37,723 bases of DNA from Candidatus Binataceae bacterium. Its GTDB lineage: Bacteria; Desulfobacterota; Binatia; Binatales; Binataceae. Of the stretch, positions 1-6,922 are shown in pieces (positions within the stretch are counted from its first letter, which is position 1; each line of letters opens with the position of its first letter). The stretch is taken from NCBI GenBank assembly GCA_035500095.1, contig DATJXN010000117.1, positions 1 through 37,723 of the forward strand, written 5' to 3'. Position numbers and translations under genes: made by a program. The notes beneath the pieces are model-generated. The model was not told where the DNA came from, did not search any database, and was given only the letters and a program-made list of their open reading frames with translations.

Positions 1-550
1 CATGAAGTACACCGAGGGCGCGTTCCGCGATTGGGGCTACGCGCTGACCAAGCGCGAGTTCGCGGGCAAGGCGATCGGATGGGACGATTGCAATGGCAAG
101 CCGCCGCCGGGCCAGATCCTGATCAAAGACAATATCGCCGACATTACGCTGCAGCAGATTCTCACTCGCCCCGACGAGTTCGACGTGGTCGCGACGATGA
201 ACCTGAACGGCGACTACCTGTCGGACGCGCTCGCGGCGCAGGTCGGCGGAATCGGAATCGCGCCGGGCGCGAATATCAACTACGTCACCGGCCATGGCGT
301 GTTCGAGGCGACGCACGGCACCGCGCCCAAGTACGCCGATCAGGACAAGGTGAATCCGGGCTCGGTAATCCTGTCGGGTGTGCTGATGCTCGAGCACATG
401 GGATGGCAGGAGGCGGCCGACGGAATCATCCGCGGACTGGAAAAGACCATCGCCAACAAGACCGTGACCTACGATTTCGAGCGCCTGATGACCGGAGCGA
501 AGATCCTGAAGTGCTCGGAGTTCGGGAAAGCAATCGTGGACAACATGTAG
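1..550 (+). CDS. icd: NADP-dependent isocitrate dehydrogenase, C-terminal part (cut by window start)
   Basis: The last 182 codons of isocitrate dehydrogenase, which converts isocitrate to 2-oxoglutarate and CO2 in the cytoplasmic TCA cycle. The segment matches the C-terminal half of the E. coli Icd type: [13 protein letters not shown], then [18 protein letters not shown] (metal/substrate-binding aspartates), then [12 protein letters not shown] (coenzyme-binding region), ending with [10 protein letters not shown] and KCSEFGKAI. The reading frame is open at base 1. The ATG at base 2 is an internal methionine rather than a start, so about half the protein lies upstream of the window. The gene ends with TAG at 548-550 and is followed by an intrinsic terminator. 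The NADP-type assignment rests on overall similarity; the cofactor-determining residues are only partly visible. Confidence 0.97.
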   Translation, partial: MKYTEGAFRDWGYALTKREFAGKAIGWDDCNGKPPPGQILIKDNIADITLQQILTRPDEFDVVATMNLNGDYLSDALAAQVGGIGIAPGANINYVTGHGVFEATHGTAPKYADQDKVNPGSVILSGVLMLEHMGWQEAADGIIRGLEKTIANKTVTYDFERLMTGAKILKCSEFGKAIVDNM

Positions 551-901
551 CGCCAGGAATCTCGCGTTAAAGAGGTGGCGGCGCGCGCCGCGCCTCAAAA
601 CTTGAGAGCGTAAAGGAGCGCCCGCGGGCATCGCCTGCGGGCGCTCTTGCGCTGATCGCCGGTTGTTTGGCCCCCGGCCATCGATTTTGGCTTGTGGCTA
701 TCCGCGAACGTCACACATCCGGTTGTGGTTTTGGCCTCTCGTAGAGTCTCCTTCGCGCTAAAACCCCTATGGCGCAGGCTTCCGAAGCGGAGTCAAATAT
801 TCTCTGTACATTGCGTTTTAGTAACCCCACAGGGGCGGGTGCGTAGTCATCGGTGGCGAGGGGCGGTGGGCGGCTCATGCTTCGAGCAAAGGGGTGGTGC
901 C
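551..901. other. Intergenic region between icd and the secreted-protein gene
   Basis: About 350 nt with no supported gene. It holds the icd terminator at 616-646, a short direct repeat of the TTTTGGC type (around 684 and 732), and an A/T-richer patch near 795-820 that could carry a promoter for the downstream gene, although no convincing -35/-10 pair is visible. A frame open from 692 joins the downstream gene. Its upstream codons do not look protein-like, and a good ribosome binding site lies later at about 889-896. Confidence 0.6.
616..646 (+). terminator. Rho-independent terminator after icd
   Basis: A perfect 10-bp GC-rich inverted repeat (GAGCGCCCGC / GCGGGCGCTC). It can be extended by a G-T pair and two G-C pairs to a 13-bp stem with a 5-nt loop (CATCG). 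It lies 66 nt after the icd stop codon. The 3' tail is only modestly T-rich (TTGCGC), so it may be a weak or Rho-assisted terminator. No other strong hairpin lies between icd and the next gene. Confidence 0.65.
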
Positions 902-1714
902 ATGATTCTGCACAACGCGGCTGGGGTCGCGATGGTCCTGCTGGCGCTCGCCGCAGCGCAGGGCCGCAATAGCGACGTCGTAGGAACCACGGATCAGAGC
1001 AGCGCGGGAGCGCCGGCCTCGCAATGGGCGGCAGCCGGATCAGATGAGCGCGGAGACGCCCCCAGCTCGGACGCGGTGATGGGCTCGATGTCCTCCATGG
1101 ACATGTCGGATCATGCGAACATGTCCGACATGTCCAGCTCCGCCGGGGACTCTGCGATGGCGCTGCACATGGCGTGGAGCAAGGCGCGCTCGGCCACCGA
1201 TGCCGACCGTGCGCGCGCTGCGGAGATCGTCAAGACGCTGCGGACCGCGCTTGCGAAGTACAAGGACTACCACGTCGCCGAGGCCGACGGCTTCAAGCCG
1301 TTCCATCCGGAGATCCCGCAGAAGATTTATCATTTCACGCGATGGCAGAACGGACTCAAAGCGGCATTCACTTTCGATCCCGCCGAGCCGACGTCGCTGC
1401 TCTACAAGAAGACGGCGGGCGGCGGCTATAAGCTGGTCGGCGCGATGTACACGGCACCGCGCGGAACCAGCGAGGCCAAGCTCGACCAGCGCGTGCCGCT
1501 GAGCGTCGCGCGATGGCATCGGCACGTAAATCTTTGCCTTCCGCCGAAGGGGCAGGGGCTCGCCGCCGACTGGACGAAGTTCGGTCCGAACGGTTCGATT
1601 GCGACCAGAGAAGCCTGCGACGCCGCCGGCGGACGCTTCTATCCGCAGGTCTTCGGATGGATGGTGCACGTTTATCCTTGGGCGCCGACGCGGGAAATGG
1701 CCTTCGCGCACTGA
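902..1714 (+). CDS. Secreted Met/His-rich protein of unknown function, possible metal binder
   Basis: 270 residues. Start ATG at 902 is chosen because AAAGGGG lies just upstream and a hydrophobic signal-like segment (VAMVLLALAAA, residues 9-19) follows at once, so the protein is probably exported. Residues 60-90 are packed with methionine and histidine (MGSMSSMDMSDHANMSDM), like the soft-metal-binding stretches of periplasmic copper proteins. The remainder (about 92-262) is a folded domain with conserved-looking HPEIPQ, FDPAEPTSLLY, LVGAMYTAP, WHRHVNLC (His206, His208, Cys212), Cys239 and a final GWMVHVYPW (His256). I do not recognise a named family. The arrangement of His and Cys suggests a metal site, perhaps copper; that is inference. 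The gene stands alone between icd and the repeat patch. Confidence 0.8.
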   Translation: MILHNAAGVAMVLLALAAAQGRNSDVVGTTDQSSAGAPASQWAAAGSDERGDAPSSDAVMGSMSSMDMSDHANMSDMSSSAGDSAMALHMAWSKARSATDADRARAAEIVKTLRTALAKYKDYHVAEADGFKPFHPEIPQKIYHFTRWQNGLKAAFTFDPAEPTSLLYKKTAGGGYKLVGAMYTAPRGTSEAKLDQRVPLSVARWHRHVNLCLPPKGQGLAADWTKFGPNGSIATREACDAAGGRFYPQVFGWMVHVYPWAPTREMAFAH

Positions 1715-1752
1715 GCGCCGACATATCAAAGCGACTTCGGCCAGGACGGGTC

Positions 1753-1785
1753 GATAAATGGGTCTGGTTGATAAATAGGCTGGTT
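1753..1785. repeat. Tandem direct duplication, 17 and 16 nt
   Basis: GATAAATGGGTCTGGTT (1753-1769) is followed without a gap by GATAAATAGGCTGGTT (1770-1785). The two differ by one substitution and one deleted base. The repeat is AT-rich compared with its surroundings and lies just upstream of the GTCATCC array and the GIY-YIG gene. Origin unknown; it could be slippage or the footprint of an insertion. Confidence 0.6.
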
Positions 1786-1821
1786 AACAAATATTTCAGC
1801 CAGCGGCCCTGTCGTATGTTT

Positions 1822-1874
1822 GTCATCCGGCCGTGCCGTGTTTTTGTCATCCGCCCGTGTTTTTTTTGTCATCC
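1822..1874 (+). repeat. Phased array of GTCATCC units
   Basis: GTCATCC occurs at 1822, 1846 and 1868, spaced 24 and 22 nt apart. The first two are followed by (G/C)CCGTG-type sequence and a run of five to eight T. The third copy is the left end of the full 38-nt repeat. A degenerate unit (GTCGTAT) may precede at 1811. The array looks like partial copies of a short interspersed repeat stacked against the complete one. Confidence 0.65.
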
Positions 1875-1905
1875 TGAGCGAGCGTTGCGCCAGTCGAAGG
1901 ATCCC
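1868..1905 (+). repeat. Left inverted copy of 38-nt interspersed repeat
   Basis: Begins GTCATCCTGAGCGAGCGTTG and ends AGTCGAAGGATCCC. The reverse complement recurs at 2223-2260 with only two mismatches in 38 nt. The GAAGGA near its right end (1896-1901) lies 11 nt before the ATG of the nuclease gene and could act as its Shine-Dalgarno, so the repeat itself may supply the translation signal. Related repeats occur in many high-GC bacterial genomes, to my recollection. Confidence 0.85.
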
Positions 1906-1912
1906 GGATCCC

Positions 1913-2203
1913 ATGAACGCGTCGCCCAAAAACTACTATGTCTATGTAATGCCCGGCATTTCACGGACTCTGTATGTCGGCGTCACGAACGATCTTGAGC
2001 GGCGTGTCGCGGAACATGTCGAGGGACTGACGCGCGGCTTCACGGCCAAATACCACGTCAAGCGACTGGTATACTTCGAAGCATTCGAAGAGATCAAAGC
2101 CGCCATCGCCCGCGAGAAACAATTGAAGGGCTGGCGGCGTGCGAAAAAAATCAAACTAATCGAGTCGCTTAATCCGGATTGGAATGACCTGAAAAGTGGC
2201 TAA
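1913..2203 (+). CDS. Small single-domain GIY-YIG endonuclease
   Basis: 96 residues, the length of stand-alone UPF0213-like GIY-YIG proteins. The two signature strands are visible as YYVYVM (8-13) and LYVGVTNDLERR (20-31). The catalytic-type arginine(s) (30/31), His35 and the metal-binding glutamate in AREKQLKGW (Glu68) are in place, so the fold and active site look intact. Members cleave DNA; the function of the small single-domain group is largely unassigned. Start ATG at 1913 is preferred because it follows the repeat-encoded GAAGGA; an earlier in-frame start would read through the repeat. The basic C-terminal helix (WRRAKKIKLIESLNPDW) is typical of the family. Flanking inverted repeats suggest either that the nuclease acts on those sequences or that the gene was carried in by them. 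Confidence 0.9.
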   Translation: MNASPKNYYVYVMPGISRTLYVGVTNDLERRVAEHVEGLTRGFTAKYHVKRLVYFEAFEEIKAAIAREKQLKGWRRAKKIKLIESLNPDWNDLKSG

Positions 2204-2222
2204 GCGAAAGAAGGGAAGACTC

Positions 2223-2260
2223 GGGATCCTTCGACTCGCGCAACGCTCGCTCAGGACGAC
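2223..2260 (-). repeat. Right inverted copy of 38-nt interspersed repeat
   Basis: Reads GGGATCCTTCGACTCGCGCA and onward to CAGGACGAC on the plus strand. It is the reverse complement of 1868-1905 apart from two positions. It begins 19 nt after the stop codon of the nuclease gene and lies between that gene and the convergent nuclease gene ending at 2318. The two arms could pair in a transcript or in single-stranded DNA to form a stem of about 38 bp enclosing the gene. Confidence 0.85.
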
Positions 2261-2317
2261 ACTGGGCGGTCCGCAAACCGCTCCTTGGACGATAAGCTTG
2301 TCTCCGAGGTTGTGAAT

Positions 2318-3088
2318 CTATCGGCAGTTGCGGGCGGCGCGGTAGCCGGCCTGCTCGGCCGCCGCCGGGCTCGCGAATTCGACGCGATTTGCCGCCGAGA
2401 CCTTGCCGTAGTATGGGCATCCCGGCCATTCGTAGATGCGGGTGCGGCGATTGCCGAAAATCGGTCCGGGAGGCGCGGGCGGCGCAGCGTCAGCGTCCGA
2501 TCCCGCCGAGCTCTGCGAGCCTCGATCGTCCGTTTCGCCGGCGCTTACGCGCAGCGGCCGCGATTCGGCGGCGCGGCTTTGCCAATGCCGCACGTATTGC
2601 ACCGCCAGCGCCGGATCGCGAATAACCAACAGGTTTTCGACGTTCCGATGCTCGGCCGAGTATGTGTAGTTGAAGCTTCCCGTGACCACGATTTCGCCGT
2701 CGATAATCATTACCTTGTCGTGCATCAGGCCGGGCGGCCGGTCCACCAGCACCGGGATTCCGGCCGCGCCAAGATGCTCGACGGCGATCGCGTCGTCATG
2801 GTTGCGGCGATCGGTGAGTTGCCGGTAATCCACTATCGCGCGGACGTCAACGCCGCGCCTATGCGCCGCGACCAGGGCAGCGACTAGCGGCCCGGGAGTT
2901 ATCTCGTACGCCTGGATGAGGATCGACTTGCGCGCGGCCCGTACCGCGCCCTCGATCGCGCCCGCCGGGTCGCATCCGCCGGGCAGCGGCGGAGAGAAGC
3001 ACACCTCGATCTGCGCCGCCAACGCCCGGGTCGGTGGAACGAAGGCGGCGATCGCACACGCGGCCAGCAGGGCCGCGCGCGCGGTCAT
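2318..3088 (-). CDS. Exported phospholipase D-like nuclease with cysteine-bearing C-terminal tail
   Basis: 256 residues with an N-terminal signal peptide (MTARAALLAACAIAAFVPP, cleavage near ALA at about 22-24), so secreted or periplasmic. It has a single HKD motif, HDKVMIIDGEIVVTGSFNYT (His123, Lys125, Asp130, Gly137-Ser138). One motif per chain is typical of the Nuc-type phosphodiesterases that work as dimers on DNA. After a Pro/Ala-rich linker (about 185-213) comes a tail (219-255: YEWPGCPYYGKV... and AEQAGYRAARNC) resembling the small Ada-like metal-binding motif found at the ends of other secreted nucleases. The start ATG overlaps the stop of the upstream hydratase gene by four bases (ATGA), so the two are translationally coupled. 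The substrate is likely DNA by family; not provable from sequence. Confidence 0.88.
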   Translation of the reverse strand: MTARAALLAACAIAAFVPPTRALAAQIEVCFSPPLPGGCDPAGAIEGAVRAARKSILIQAYEITPGPLVAALVAAHRRGVDVRAIVDYRQLTDRRNHDDAIAVEHLGAAGIPVLVDRPPGLMHDKVMIIDGEIVVTGSFNYTYSAEHRNVENLLVIRDPALAVQYVRHWQSRAAESRPLRVSAGETDDRGSQSSAGSDADAAPPAPPGPIFGNRRTRIYEWPGCPYYGKVSAANRVEFASPAAAEQAGYRAARNCR

Positions 3089-3885
3089 CGACTGCCGCCC
3101 TTGCGCTGATGAATCCGTTCGGCCTGCCGCGCCATACCCTCGATTCGCGAGCCCGCAAGATGCGAGATGAGCGCCGCGCCAAGCTCCATCTCGGCCGCGG
3201 CGTCGAAGTCCATGTCCATCGCGCGGTACACGCCCTCGCGCGTGAGCGCCAGTTCCGCCGGGTAGTGCGATGCGATCTTCTCGGCCAGCGCGCGCACGGT
3301 AGAATCGAGCTGGTCCGCCGGGACCACGCGATTCACCAGCCCGATCCGCATCGCTTCTTGCGCGTCGATAAGCTCGGCGGTGTAGAGCAGCTCGAAGGCG
3401 CGGCCCGCGCCGACTATTCGCGGCAAATTGTAGAGCCCGCCCATCGTGACCGTGGCGCCGACCTTGACCTCGGTGAAGCCCAGCTTCGTGCCTTCGGCGG
3501 CGATGCGGATATCGGCGAGCATCGCGACCTCGCATCCGCCGCCCACGGCGTAGCCATGCACCTGCGCGATGAGCGGCTTGCCGAGACGGCGGAAGCGGCG
3601 CGCGATTTCCTGCTCGGGACCGATGTGCGTCTGCCAGTGCTCCATCAGCTCCTGGCGGCGGGGGATTTCCTTGAGGTCGGCGCCCGCGCAGAACGCGCGG
3701 CCTGCGCCGCGGACCACCACGACCCGCGCCGCGGAGTCGTCGCCCGCCGTCTGCGCTGCGGCGGCCAGGGCGTGAATCCATTCGTCGTTCATCGCGTTGA
3801 GCACGCGCGGCCGGTTGAGCGTGACGTAGCCGATCACGCCGCTCCGCTCGTAAAGCACCGCGGGTTCCATCGTGCTCATACGCAT
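3085..3885 (-). CDS. Enoyl-CoA hydratase/isomerase family protein
   Basis: 266 residues of the crotonase fold. The oxyanion-hole segment AFCAGADLKEI (64-74) and the second one in HGYAVGGGCEVAM (110-122) are visible. Both glutamates used by true hydratases are present at the expected places (Glu119 in GGGCE and Glu139 in GFTEVKVG), which favours a hydratase over a pure isomerase. It would hydrate a trans-2-enoyl-CoA in beta-oxidation or a related acyl-CoA pathway; the exact substrate cannot be read. Start ATG at 3885 shares one base with the TGA of the upstream gene (TGATG); a TTG one codon earlier and ATGs at 3879 and 3870 are alternatives. It is the middle gene of a coupled three-gene minus-strand operon. 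Confidence 0.92.
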   Translation of the reverse strand: MRMSTMEPAVLYERSGVIGYVTLNRPRVLNAMNDEWIHALAAAAQTAGDDSAARVVVVRGAGRAFCAGADLKEIPRRQELMEHWQTHIGPEQEIARRFRRLGKPLIAQVHGYAVGGGCEVAMLADIRIAAEGTKLGFTEVKVGATVTMGGLYNLPRIVGAGRAFELLYTAELIDAQEAMRIGLVNRVVPADQLDSTVRALAEKIASHYPAELALTREGVYRAMDMDFDAAAEMELGAALISHLAGSRIEGMARQAERIHQRKGGSR

Positions 3886-4418
3886 CAATGACCCATCTTG
3901 AGCAGGTCGTCCTGCGCCCAGCCTTCCTTGAGCGGCACCATGAAGTACGGCGTCAGCGCCATCTTCTTGAACTTCCAGTGGCCGTTCTGGCGGACGTATT
4001 CGTCGTCGTAACGCGCCGCGACGACGTAGCTCTCGCCCTTGTAAACCGGCTTCGCCTCCAGGTACGAGAAGCCGGTTGCGCGGTCGCCGCGGACTTCGAC
4101 CATGTGGTTATGGATGAACTGGCGCACGCGCGAAAGCCGCGGCTCGCGGGCTTTGCCTGCAGCGTCGGGCTTGACCAGCAGGCCGCCGAAGAAGCGATTG
4201 ATCTCGTCGCGGCCGTGGGCGCTGCCGAGATGCCCGAAGAGCAAGTCACCGTCCTCGGTAAACAGGCTTGCGATCTCGGCGAACTTCCCCTCGTTGATGT
4301 ATTCGTGGTAGCGGAAGCGCAGGTCGCGGATGGCCTCGACGTCCACCAGTTCCTGCACCTTGGATTCGAGCACGTTCAAGCGGGCCTCGAGTTCGACGGC
4401 CATGTATTCGGCGGCCAT
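3885..4418 (-). CDS. SnoaL-like (NTF2-fold) protein
   Basis: 177 residues. After a short N-terminal helix comes the pattern typical of bile-acid-dehydratase/SnoaL-like domains: VEAIRDLRFRYHEYINEGKF (helix 1), LFTEDGDLLF, HGRDEINRFFGG, HNHMVEVRGDRATGFSYLEA and YDDEYVRQNGHWKFKKM. The fold hosts small-molecule cyclases, isomerases and dehydratases, and also catalytically inactive members, so the reaction is unassigned. Start ATG at 4418 has a good Shine-Dalgarno (GGAGGA, about 4428-4433, spacing about 9). It is the first gene of the operon with the hydratase and the nuclease and is divergent from mdh. Pairing with an enoyl-CoA hydratase suggests a role in aliphatic, aromatic or steroid acyl-CoA turnover; that is inference. 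Confidence 0.85.
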   Translation of the reverse strand: MAAEYMAVELEARLNVLESKVQELVDVEAIRDLRFRYHEYINEGKFAEIASLFTEDGDLLFGHLGSAHGRDEINRFFGGLLVKPDAAGKAREPRLSRVRQFIHNHMVEVRGDRATGFSYLEAKPVYKGESYVVAARYDDEYVRQNGHWKFKKMALTPYFMVPLKEGWAQDDLLKMGH

Positions 4419-4619
4419 TTGAATTGTCCTCCGGTTCCTTTTGGTTTCCGGCTTAGCTTCGAGGCTTGTCTAACACGGCTTGGCTCCGCCCACAAAACGA
4501 CCAAATACGGCCGATCGCGCGCGGCTTCACACGGCGGGCGGCGGCTGATATTGATTCGGGGTCGCGCGCGGGCAATTGGGGGCGGCGGGCGAATCGATCG
4601 CTGCGCCGGCCGTAAGACT

Positions 4620-4647
4620 TTGCGCGCGCACAGATCGCGGATATATA
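4620..4647 (+). promoter_or_regulatory. Candidate sigma70-type promoter for mdh
   Basis: TTGCGC (4620-4625), a 16-nt spacer, then TATATA (4642-4647). Transcription would begin near 4654, next to the in-frame ATG at 4658. The transcript would then be either nearly leaderless from that ATG or carry a leader of about 70 nt containing two hairpins before the GTG at 4724. Confidence 0.4.
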
Positions 4648-4664
4648 AGTCGGACTGATGAAGA

Positions 4665-4718
4665 AGAGGGGCTGGGCCCCTCCTGCTGATGGAGGAGAGG
4701 GGCGCGGGCCCCTCCTGC
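4665..4718 (+). repeat. Twin hairpin repeat in the mdh leader
   Basis: Two direct repeat units (4665-4686 and 4696-4718) differ by one substitution and one inserted base. Each forms a short GC hairpin: GAGGGGC-TGG-GCCCCTC (4666-4682) and GAGGGGC-GCGG-GCCCCTC (4697-4714). Each is followed by CCTCCTGC, which contains an anti-Shine-Dalgarno-like CCTCC, and a GGAGGAG lies between them (4691-4697). Mutually exclusive pairing between GGAGG and CCTCC is possible. The units may be a regulatory leader or simply a duplicated insertion that extended the N-terminus. Confidence 0.65.
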
Positions 4719-4723
4719 AAAGT

Positions 4724-5665
4724 GTGATTAAGCGTAGAAAAATCGCGTTCATCGGCGCCGGCAACGTCGGCGCGACCTGTGCTCACCTGTGCTTTCTGCG
4801 CGGGCTGGGCGATATCGCGCTCTTCGACATTATCGACGGCCTGCCCCAGGGCAAGGCGCTCGACATGCTCGAGTCCGCCCCGGTGCTGGGCGTTGACGTC
4901 AACGTCACCGGTTCGACCGACATGAAGATCATCGAGGGCGCCGATTGCTGCGTGGTGACCTCGGGATCGCCGCGCAAGCCCGGAATGAGCCGCGACGACC
5001 TGCTCAAGATTAATGCCGGCGTGATGAACCAGGTCGGCGGTGCGATCAAGCAGCATGCGCCCGATGCGTTCGTGATCGTGGTGACCAACCCGCTCGACGC
5101 GATGGTCACGCAGATCAAGCGCGTCACCGGCTTCCCCAAGCATCGCGTGGCCGGGCAGGCGGGCGTGCTCGACTCGGCGCGCTATCGCACGTTCCTCGCG
5201 ACCGAGCTCAAGGTGTCGGTCGAGAGCGTGTCGGCGATGGTGCTCGGCGGGCACGGCGACGACATGGTGCCGGTGCGCAGCTACACCAGCGTCGGCGGCG
5301 TGCCGATCGAGCGGATGATCGCGCCCAAGCGTCTCGACGAAATCGAAAAACGCACGCGCAACGGCGGCGGCGAGATCGTCGAGCTGATGAAGACGTCGTC
5401 GTACTATGCGGCGGGCGCGGCGGTTTACCGGATGGTCGAGGCCTTCATCCTCGACCGCAAGGAAGTGCTGCCGTGCGCGGTTTACCTGGAAGGCGAATAC
5501 GGTGTGAAGGGACTTTACGCCGGTGTGCCGGCGGTTATCGGCGCGGGCGGCGTCGAGCGGGTGATCGAAATCCAGCTCACGGCGGCGGAGAAGGCCGCGT
5601 TCGACAGCTCCGTCGGGCACGTCCGGGAACTGGTCGAGGCGATGGATAAGGCGATCGCAGGCTGA
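4724..5665 (+). CDS. mdh: Malate dehydrogenase (LDH-like, NAD-dependent)
   Basis: Oxidises malate to oxaloacetate in the cytoplasm. Visible features are the Rossmann dinucleotide loop IAFIGAGNVGATCA near the N-terminus, the substrate loop SPRKPGMSRDDLL (the arginine pair marks malate rather than lactate specificity), VVTNPLDAM, and the catalytic histidine in LGGHGDDMVPV. The 313 residues from the GTG at 4724 match the usual 305-320 of this subfamily, and homologues normally begin just before the KIAFIG strand. An in-frame ATG at 4658 would add 22 residues encoded entirely by the twin hairpin repeat, which do not look like part of the enzyme. Neither start has a strong adjacent Shine-Dalgarno. 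It is followed by sucC and sucD, forming a TCA-cycle block. Confidence 0.95.
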   Translation: MIKRRKIAFIGAGNVGATCAHLCFLRGLGDIALFDIIDGLPQGKALDMLESAPVLGVDVNVTGSTDMKIIEGADCCVVTSGSPRKPGMSRDDLLKINAGVMNQVGGAIKQHAPDAFVIVVTNPLDAMVTQIKRVTGFPKHRVAGQAGVLDSARYRTFLATELKVSVESVSAMVLGGHGDDMVPVRSYTSVGGVPIERMIAPKRLDEIEKRTRNGGGEIVELMKTSSYYAAGAAVYRMVEAFILDRKEVLPCAVYLEGEYGVKGLYAGVPAVIGAGGVERVIEIQLTAAEKAAFDSSVGHVRELVEAMDKAIAG

Positions 5666-5745
5666 CGGCGCCGGCGGCGCGCCTGGCGGATTCGCCCGCG
5701 CGCGTCAAACGCAGGCTCAAGCGCAAATACAAGTGAAAGTAAAAC

Positions 5746-6909
5746 ATGAACATCCATGAGTTTCAGGCCAAACAGGTGCTCGGCCGCTTCGGCGCACCGG
5801 TGCCCAAGGGACAGCCGGCCTCAACGCCCGACGAGGCCGCCGCCGTCTTCCGTGCGCTCGGCCAGCCCAAGGCCGTAATCAAGGCGCAGATTCATGCCGG
5901 CGGGCGCGGCAAGGCGGGAGGCGTCAAGCTGATAAGCTCCGCCGACGAAGCGCGCGATTTCGCCGCCCGCCTGCTCGGCAAGCCGCTGGTGACGCATCAG
6001 ACCGGACCCGAGGGGCGCGTGGTGCGTCGCGTATACCTCGAAGAAGCGAGCCAGGTCGCGCGCGAGCTTTACCTCGGGATGGTCGTCGATCGAAAGGCCG
6101 CGGCGGTCGCCGTAATCGCGAGCACCGAGGGCGGGATGGAGATCGAAGAGGTCGCGGCGAAAACGCCGGAAAAAATCCTCACCGATCCGATCGACCCGCT
6201 CGTCGGGATGGCGCCGTTCCAGGCGCGCAAAATCGCCTTCGCCCTGGGGCTGAAAGACAAGCAGGTAGGCCAGTTCGCGGCGCTGCTCGCCGCGCTCTAC
6301 CGCGCCTTCGTCGAGACCGACGCGTCGCTTATTGAAATCAATCCGCTGGTGGTGACCGCCGACGGGCGCGTGATTTGCCTCGACGCCAAGATTTCATTCG
6401 ACGACAACGGCCTCTTCCGCCATCCCGAGATCCGCGAGTTGCGCGACCCCAACGAGGAGGACCCGGCCGAGACCGAGGCCGCCAAGTACGACCTTAGCTA
6501 CGTCCATCTCGACGGCAACATTGGATGTATGGTCAATGGCGCGGGCCTGGCGATGGCGACGATGGACATCGTGAAGTACTACGGCGCCGAGCCGGCCAAT
6601 TTTCTCGACGTCGGCGGCGGCGCCAACGCGCAGAAGATCGCGGCCGCGTTCCGCATCCTGCTCTCCGACGCGCGCGTCAAGGCGGTGCTGATCAACGTCT
6701 TCGGCGGCATCATGCAGTGCGACGTGCTGGCGCGCGGCGTGGTGGACGCGGCGCGCGAGGTTAAGTTGAGCGTCCCCCTGGTGGTCCGGATGGAAGGGAC
6801 CAACGTCAAAGAGGGCAAGCAGATCCTCGCCGAGTCGGGCATCAAGGTGATCGCCGCCAACGACATGGCCGATGCGGCGCGCCGCGTAGTCGAATCGATC
6901 GGCAAATAG
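5746..6909 (+). CDS. sucC: Succinyl-CoA synthetase (ADP-forming), beta subunit
   Basis: 387 residues, against 388 in E. coli SucC. It joins with SucD to interconvert succinyl-CoA and succinate with substrate-level ATP (or GTP) formation. The N-terminus [16 protein letters not shown] starts an ATP-grasp domain with [15 protein letters not shown]. The ATP-grasp metal site is seen in LIEINPLVV and [11 protein letters not shown]. The C-terminal CoA-ligase domain includes [10 protein letters not shown] and [11 protein letters not shown]. Start ATG at 5746 is the only sensible one. A weak GAAAG lies upstream. The gene is 80 nt after mdh and 13 nt before sucD. Confidence 0.97.
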   Translation: MNIHEFQAKQVLGRFGAPVPKGQPASTPDEAAAVFRALGQPKAVIKAQIHAGGRGKAGGVKLISSADEARDFAARLLGKPLVTHQTGPEGRVVRRVYLEEASQVARELYLGMVVDRKAAAVAVIASTEGGMEIEEVAAKTPEKILTDPIDPLVGMAPFQARKIAFALGLKDKQVGQFAALLAALYRAFVETDASLIEINPLVVTADGRVICLDAKISFDDNGLFRHPEIRELRDPNEEDPAETEAAKYDLSYVHLDGNIGCMVNGAGLAMATMDIVKYYGAEPANFLDVGGGANAQKIAAAFRILLSDARVKAVLINVFGGIMQCDVLARGVVDAAREVKLSVPLVVRMEGTNVKEGKQILAESGIKVIAANDMADAARRVVESIGK

Positions 6910-6922
6910 GACACTGATTTCG

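Larger units (their letters stand above)
1868..2260 (+). mobile_element. Candidate repeat-bounded nuclease element (inverted repeats plus GIY-YIG gene)
   Basis: A 393-nt unit made of one 96-codon GIY-YIG gene bounded by two nearly identical inverted 38-nt repeats. The repeats face outward symmetrically, as terminal inverted repeats do. The layout resembles REP-sequence/RAYT pairs, in which a single-domain endonuclease is associated with the short palindromic repeats it mobilises, but the nuclease here is of the GIY-YIG class. No clear target-site duplication is visible directly outside the repeats. That the unit moves, or ever moved, is inference. Confidence 0.4.

Noticed and set aside
692..901. 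N-terminal extension of the secreted protein gene to 692
   Set aside because: The added residues do not look protein-like and would put the signal peptide inside the chain; a good ribosome binding site precedes the ATG at 902.
1822..1874. Short CRISPR-like array (GTCATCC units with 22-24 nt period)
   Set aside because: The repeated unit is only about 7 nt, the intervening sequence is itself partly repeated and T-rich, and there are no cas genes; it is better explained as partial copies of an interspersed repeat.
4376..5620. Long minus-strand open frame opposite mdh (414 codons)
   Set aside because: It is the complement of a clear malate dehydrogenase, rich in Arg/His/Ala as typical for antisense frames in GC-rich DNA, and matches no family.
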